A DNA stretch of 6,110 nt, taken from positions 1-6,110 of the forward strand of contig SYEN01000014.1 in assembly GCA_005800795.1 (NCBI GenBank), in the 5' to 3' direction. Both the position numbers and the translations under genes were made by a program. Source of the DNA: Burkholderiales bacterium (GTDB lineage Bacteria; Pseudomonadota; Gammaproteobacteria; Burkholderiales; SG8-41). Shown here in pieces: positions 5,793 to 6,110 of the stretch (the first letter of the stretch is position 1; the number at the start of each line of letters is the position of its first letter). Below the pieces are notes generated by a model. It did no database searches and was not told the origin of the DNA. It worked only from the letters and a program-made list of their open reading frames with translations.

Positions 5793-5870
5793 ATAGGGGT
5801 GCACTGCCCTTCTTTGGTCGTTAAAATGGAAGGCGCTTTACTTACTTCACTTTGGCGGCGGATTTAATTC

Positions 5871-6059
5871 AGCACGCCCGCAACGTCGGCGGCTAAAACT
5901 ACAACGCCCGCAGCAGCGGGCGCGAGGATGAGCTTCGCTTTCTTTAGCGACTGGCGGCGCAAATCAATGCGAGCCTGATAATCATCTAGCCGGTCTCCCA
6001 CCGCCGAGAGGCGGAGCAGGTACAGTGAGTTTGCCAACCACCAACCTGAACGGAGACCG
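5871..6059 (+). ncRNA. Candidate IS110 bridge RNA / structured left end
   Basis: About 190 bases directly before the transposase contain a chain of hairpins. They are AGC(A)CGCC with GGCGGCT (5871-5894), CGCCCGC with GCGGGCG (5905-5922), TCGCT with AGCGA (5935-5950), and GGC..CGCA with TGCG..GCC (5953-5975). A closing stem, CGGTCTCC with GGAGACCG (5991-5998 and 6052-6059), encloses a GAGA-tetraloop hairpin (6001-6014) and a CAGGT/ACCTG hairpin (6017-6048). In the IS110 subgroup a bridge RNA of similar length, encoded in the non-coding end before the recombinase, binds the recombinase and pairs with target and donor DNA. In the IS1111 subgroup it lies on the other side. The assignment is by position and structure only, and the ends given are those of the hairpin series. 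Confidence 0.38.
5991..6059 (+). promoter_or_regulatory. Three-way stem enclosing the transposase ribosome binding site
   Basis: CGGTCTCC (5991-5998) is perfectly complementary to GGAGACCG (6052-6059), and the second arm contains the GGAG ribosome site (6052-6055) of the transposase. Two inner hairpins fit between the arms: CCGCC-GAGA-GGCGG (6001-6014, a GNRA loop) and CAGGT/ACCTG (6017-6021 with 6044-6048). When folded, the site would be hidden from the ribosome, limiting transposase synthesis. Confidence 0.5.
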
Positions 6060-6061
6060 AA

Positions 6062-6110
6062 ATGCAATTTTGCGGCATAGACCTGCACTCAAACAATAGC
6101 GTTGTAGTGA
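6062..6110 (+). CDS. IS110-family transposase (DEDD recombinase), N-terminal fragment
   Basis: Sixteen codons are visible: MQFCGIDLHSNNSVVV, then the window ends. The 'GIDLHSNNSVVV' opening is typical of IS110-family recombinases. Its Asp is the first acidic residue of the RuvC-like DEDD catalytic site, and the following strand is the second of the RuvC fold. In this family that N-terminal domain works with a C-terminal domain bearing a catalytic Ser, which is outside the window. GGAG (6052-6055) lies six bases upstream of the ATG, inside the arm of an 8-bp stem. I cannot tell whether the gene is intact or which subgroup (IS110 or IS1111) it belongs to. Confidence 0.82.
   Translation, partial: MQFCGIDLHSNNSVVV

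Larger units (their letters stand above)
5572..5870. other. Intergenic region between the SnoaL-like operon and the IS110 element
   Basis: No gene is supported here. It holds a leftward promoter candidate close to the SnoaL-like gene, an AT-rich patch at 5669-5709, and two GC palindromes (5716-5729 and 5778-5791). The border between host DNA and the insertion sequence probably lies in this stretch or just beyond it, but nothing marks it clearly. Confidence 0.55.
5871..6110 (+). mobile_element. IS110-family insertion sequence, left part (runs off right edge)
   Basis: The element is recognised from the transposase start at 6062 and the non-coding structured leader before it. IS110 elements lack classical long terminal inverted repeats and usually make no target duplication, so the left border cannot be read from this window. 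The start given is the first hairpin of the leader and is a placeholder; the true border may lie anywhere from about 5700 to 5900. Confidence 0.55.

Noticed and set aside
5874..5921. Repeated ACGCCCGCA units, as a CRISPR-like array
   Set aside because: There are only two short copies, with no spacer-repeat regularity and no cas gene nearby.
5864..6088. 74-residue minus-strand frame across the IS110 leader
   Set aside because: It starts inside the transposase on the opposite strand, lacks a ribosome site, and covers the hairpin series. It is more likely the antisense of a structured RNA.

Overview
The window is GC-rich DNA, with AT-rich patches confined to intergenic gaps. Shine-Dalgarno sites are regular (GGAG six bases before ATG in five genes). 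Together with the gene families present (YfcG-like glutathione transferase, GFA protein, enolase-superfamily enzyme, EamA exporter, IS110 transposase), this points to a member of the Pseudomonadota, probably beta- or gammaproteobacterial. The lineage is an inference from gene content, not from a marker gene.

Layout from left to right. (1) Bases 1-53 are the start of a leftward VOC/glyoxalase-fold gene, followed by about 440 bases with no convincing gene but with several inverted repeats. (2) Bases 495-1668 hold a leftward two-gene unit in which a nu-class-like glutathione transferase is transcribed first and a GFA (CENP-V/GFA zinc fold) protein second. With the VOC gene this makes a small group of genes related to thiols and detoxification. 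(3) Bases 1998-3070 hold two rightward genes for small exported proteins of unknown function. The tail of the second runs into the convergent gene that follows. (4) Bases 3036-5571 hold a leftward unit transcribed in the order SnoaL/NTF2-like protein, EamA/DMT transporter, and a mandelate racemase/muconate lactonizing enzyme-like member of the enolase superfamily. It looks like a small catabolic unit for an unknown acid-type substrate. (5) Bases 5572-6061 are non-coding. They hold a probable operon promoter and then a dense series of hairpins. (6) At 6062 the first 16 codons of an IS110-family transposase begin and run off the window.

The most interesting part is the right edge. The roughly 190 bases before the transposase fold into at least six perfect or near-perfect hairpins. 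One is a three-way structure whose closing stem contains the transposase Shine-Dalgarno site. IS110 elements are known to encode a bridge RNA in the non-coding end of the element, so this is a candidate bridge RNA and/or translational control region. The right end and the rest of the transposase lie outside the window, so the element boundaries cannot be fixed here. No tRNA, rRNA or CRISPR array was seen.
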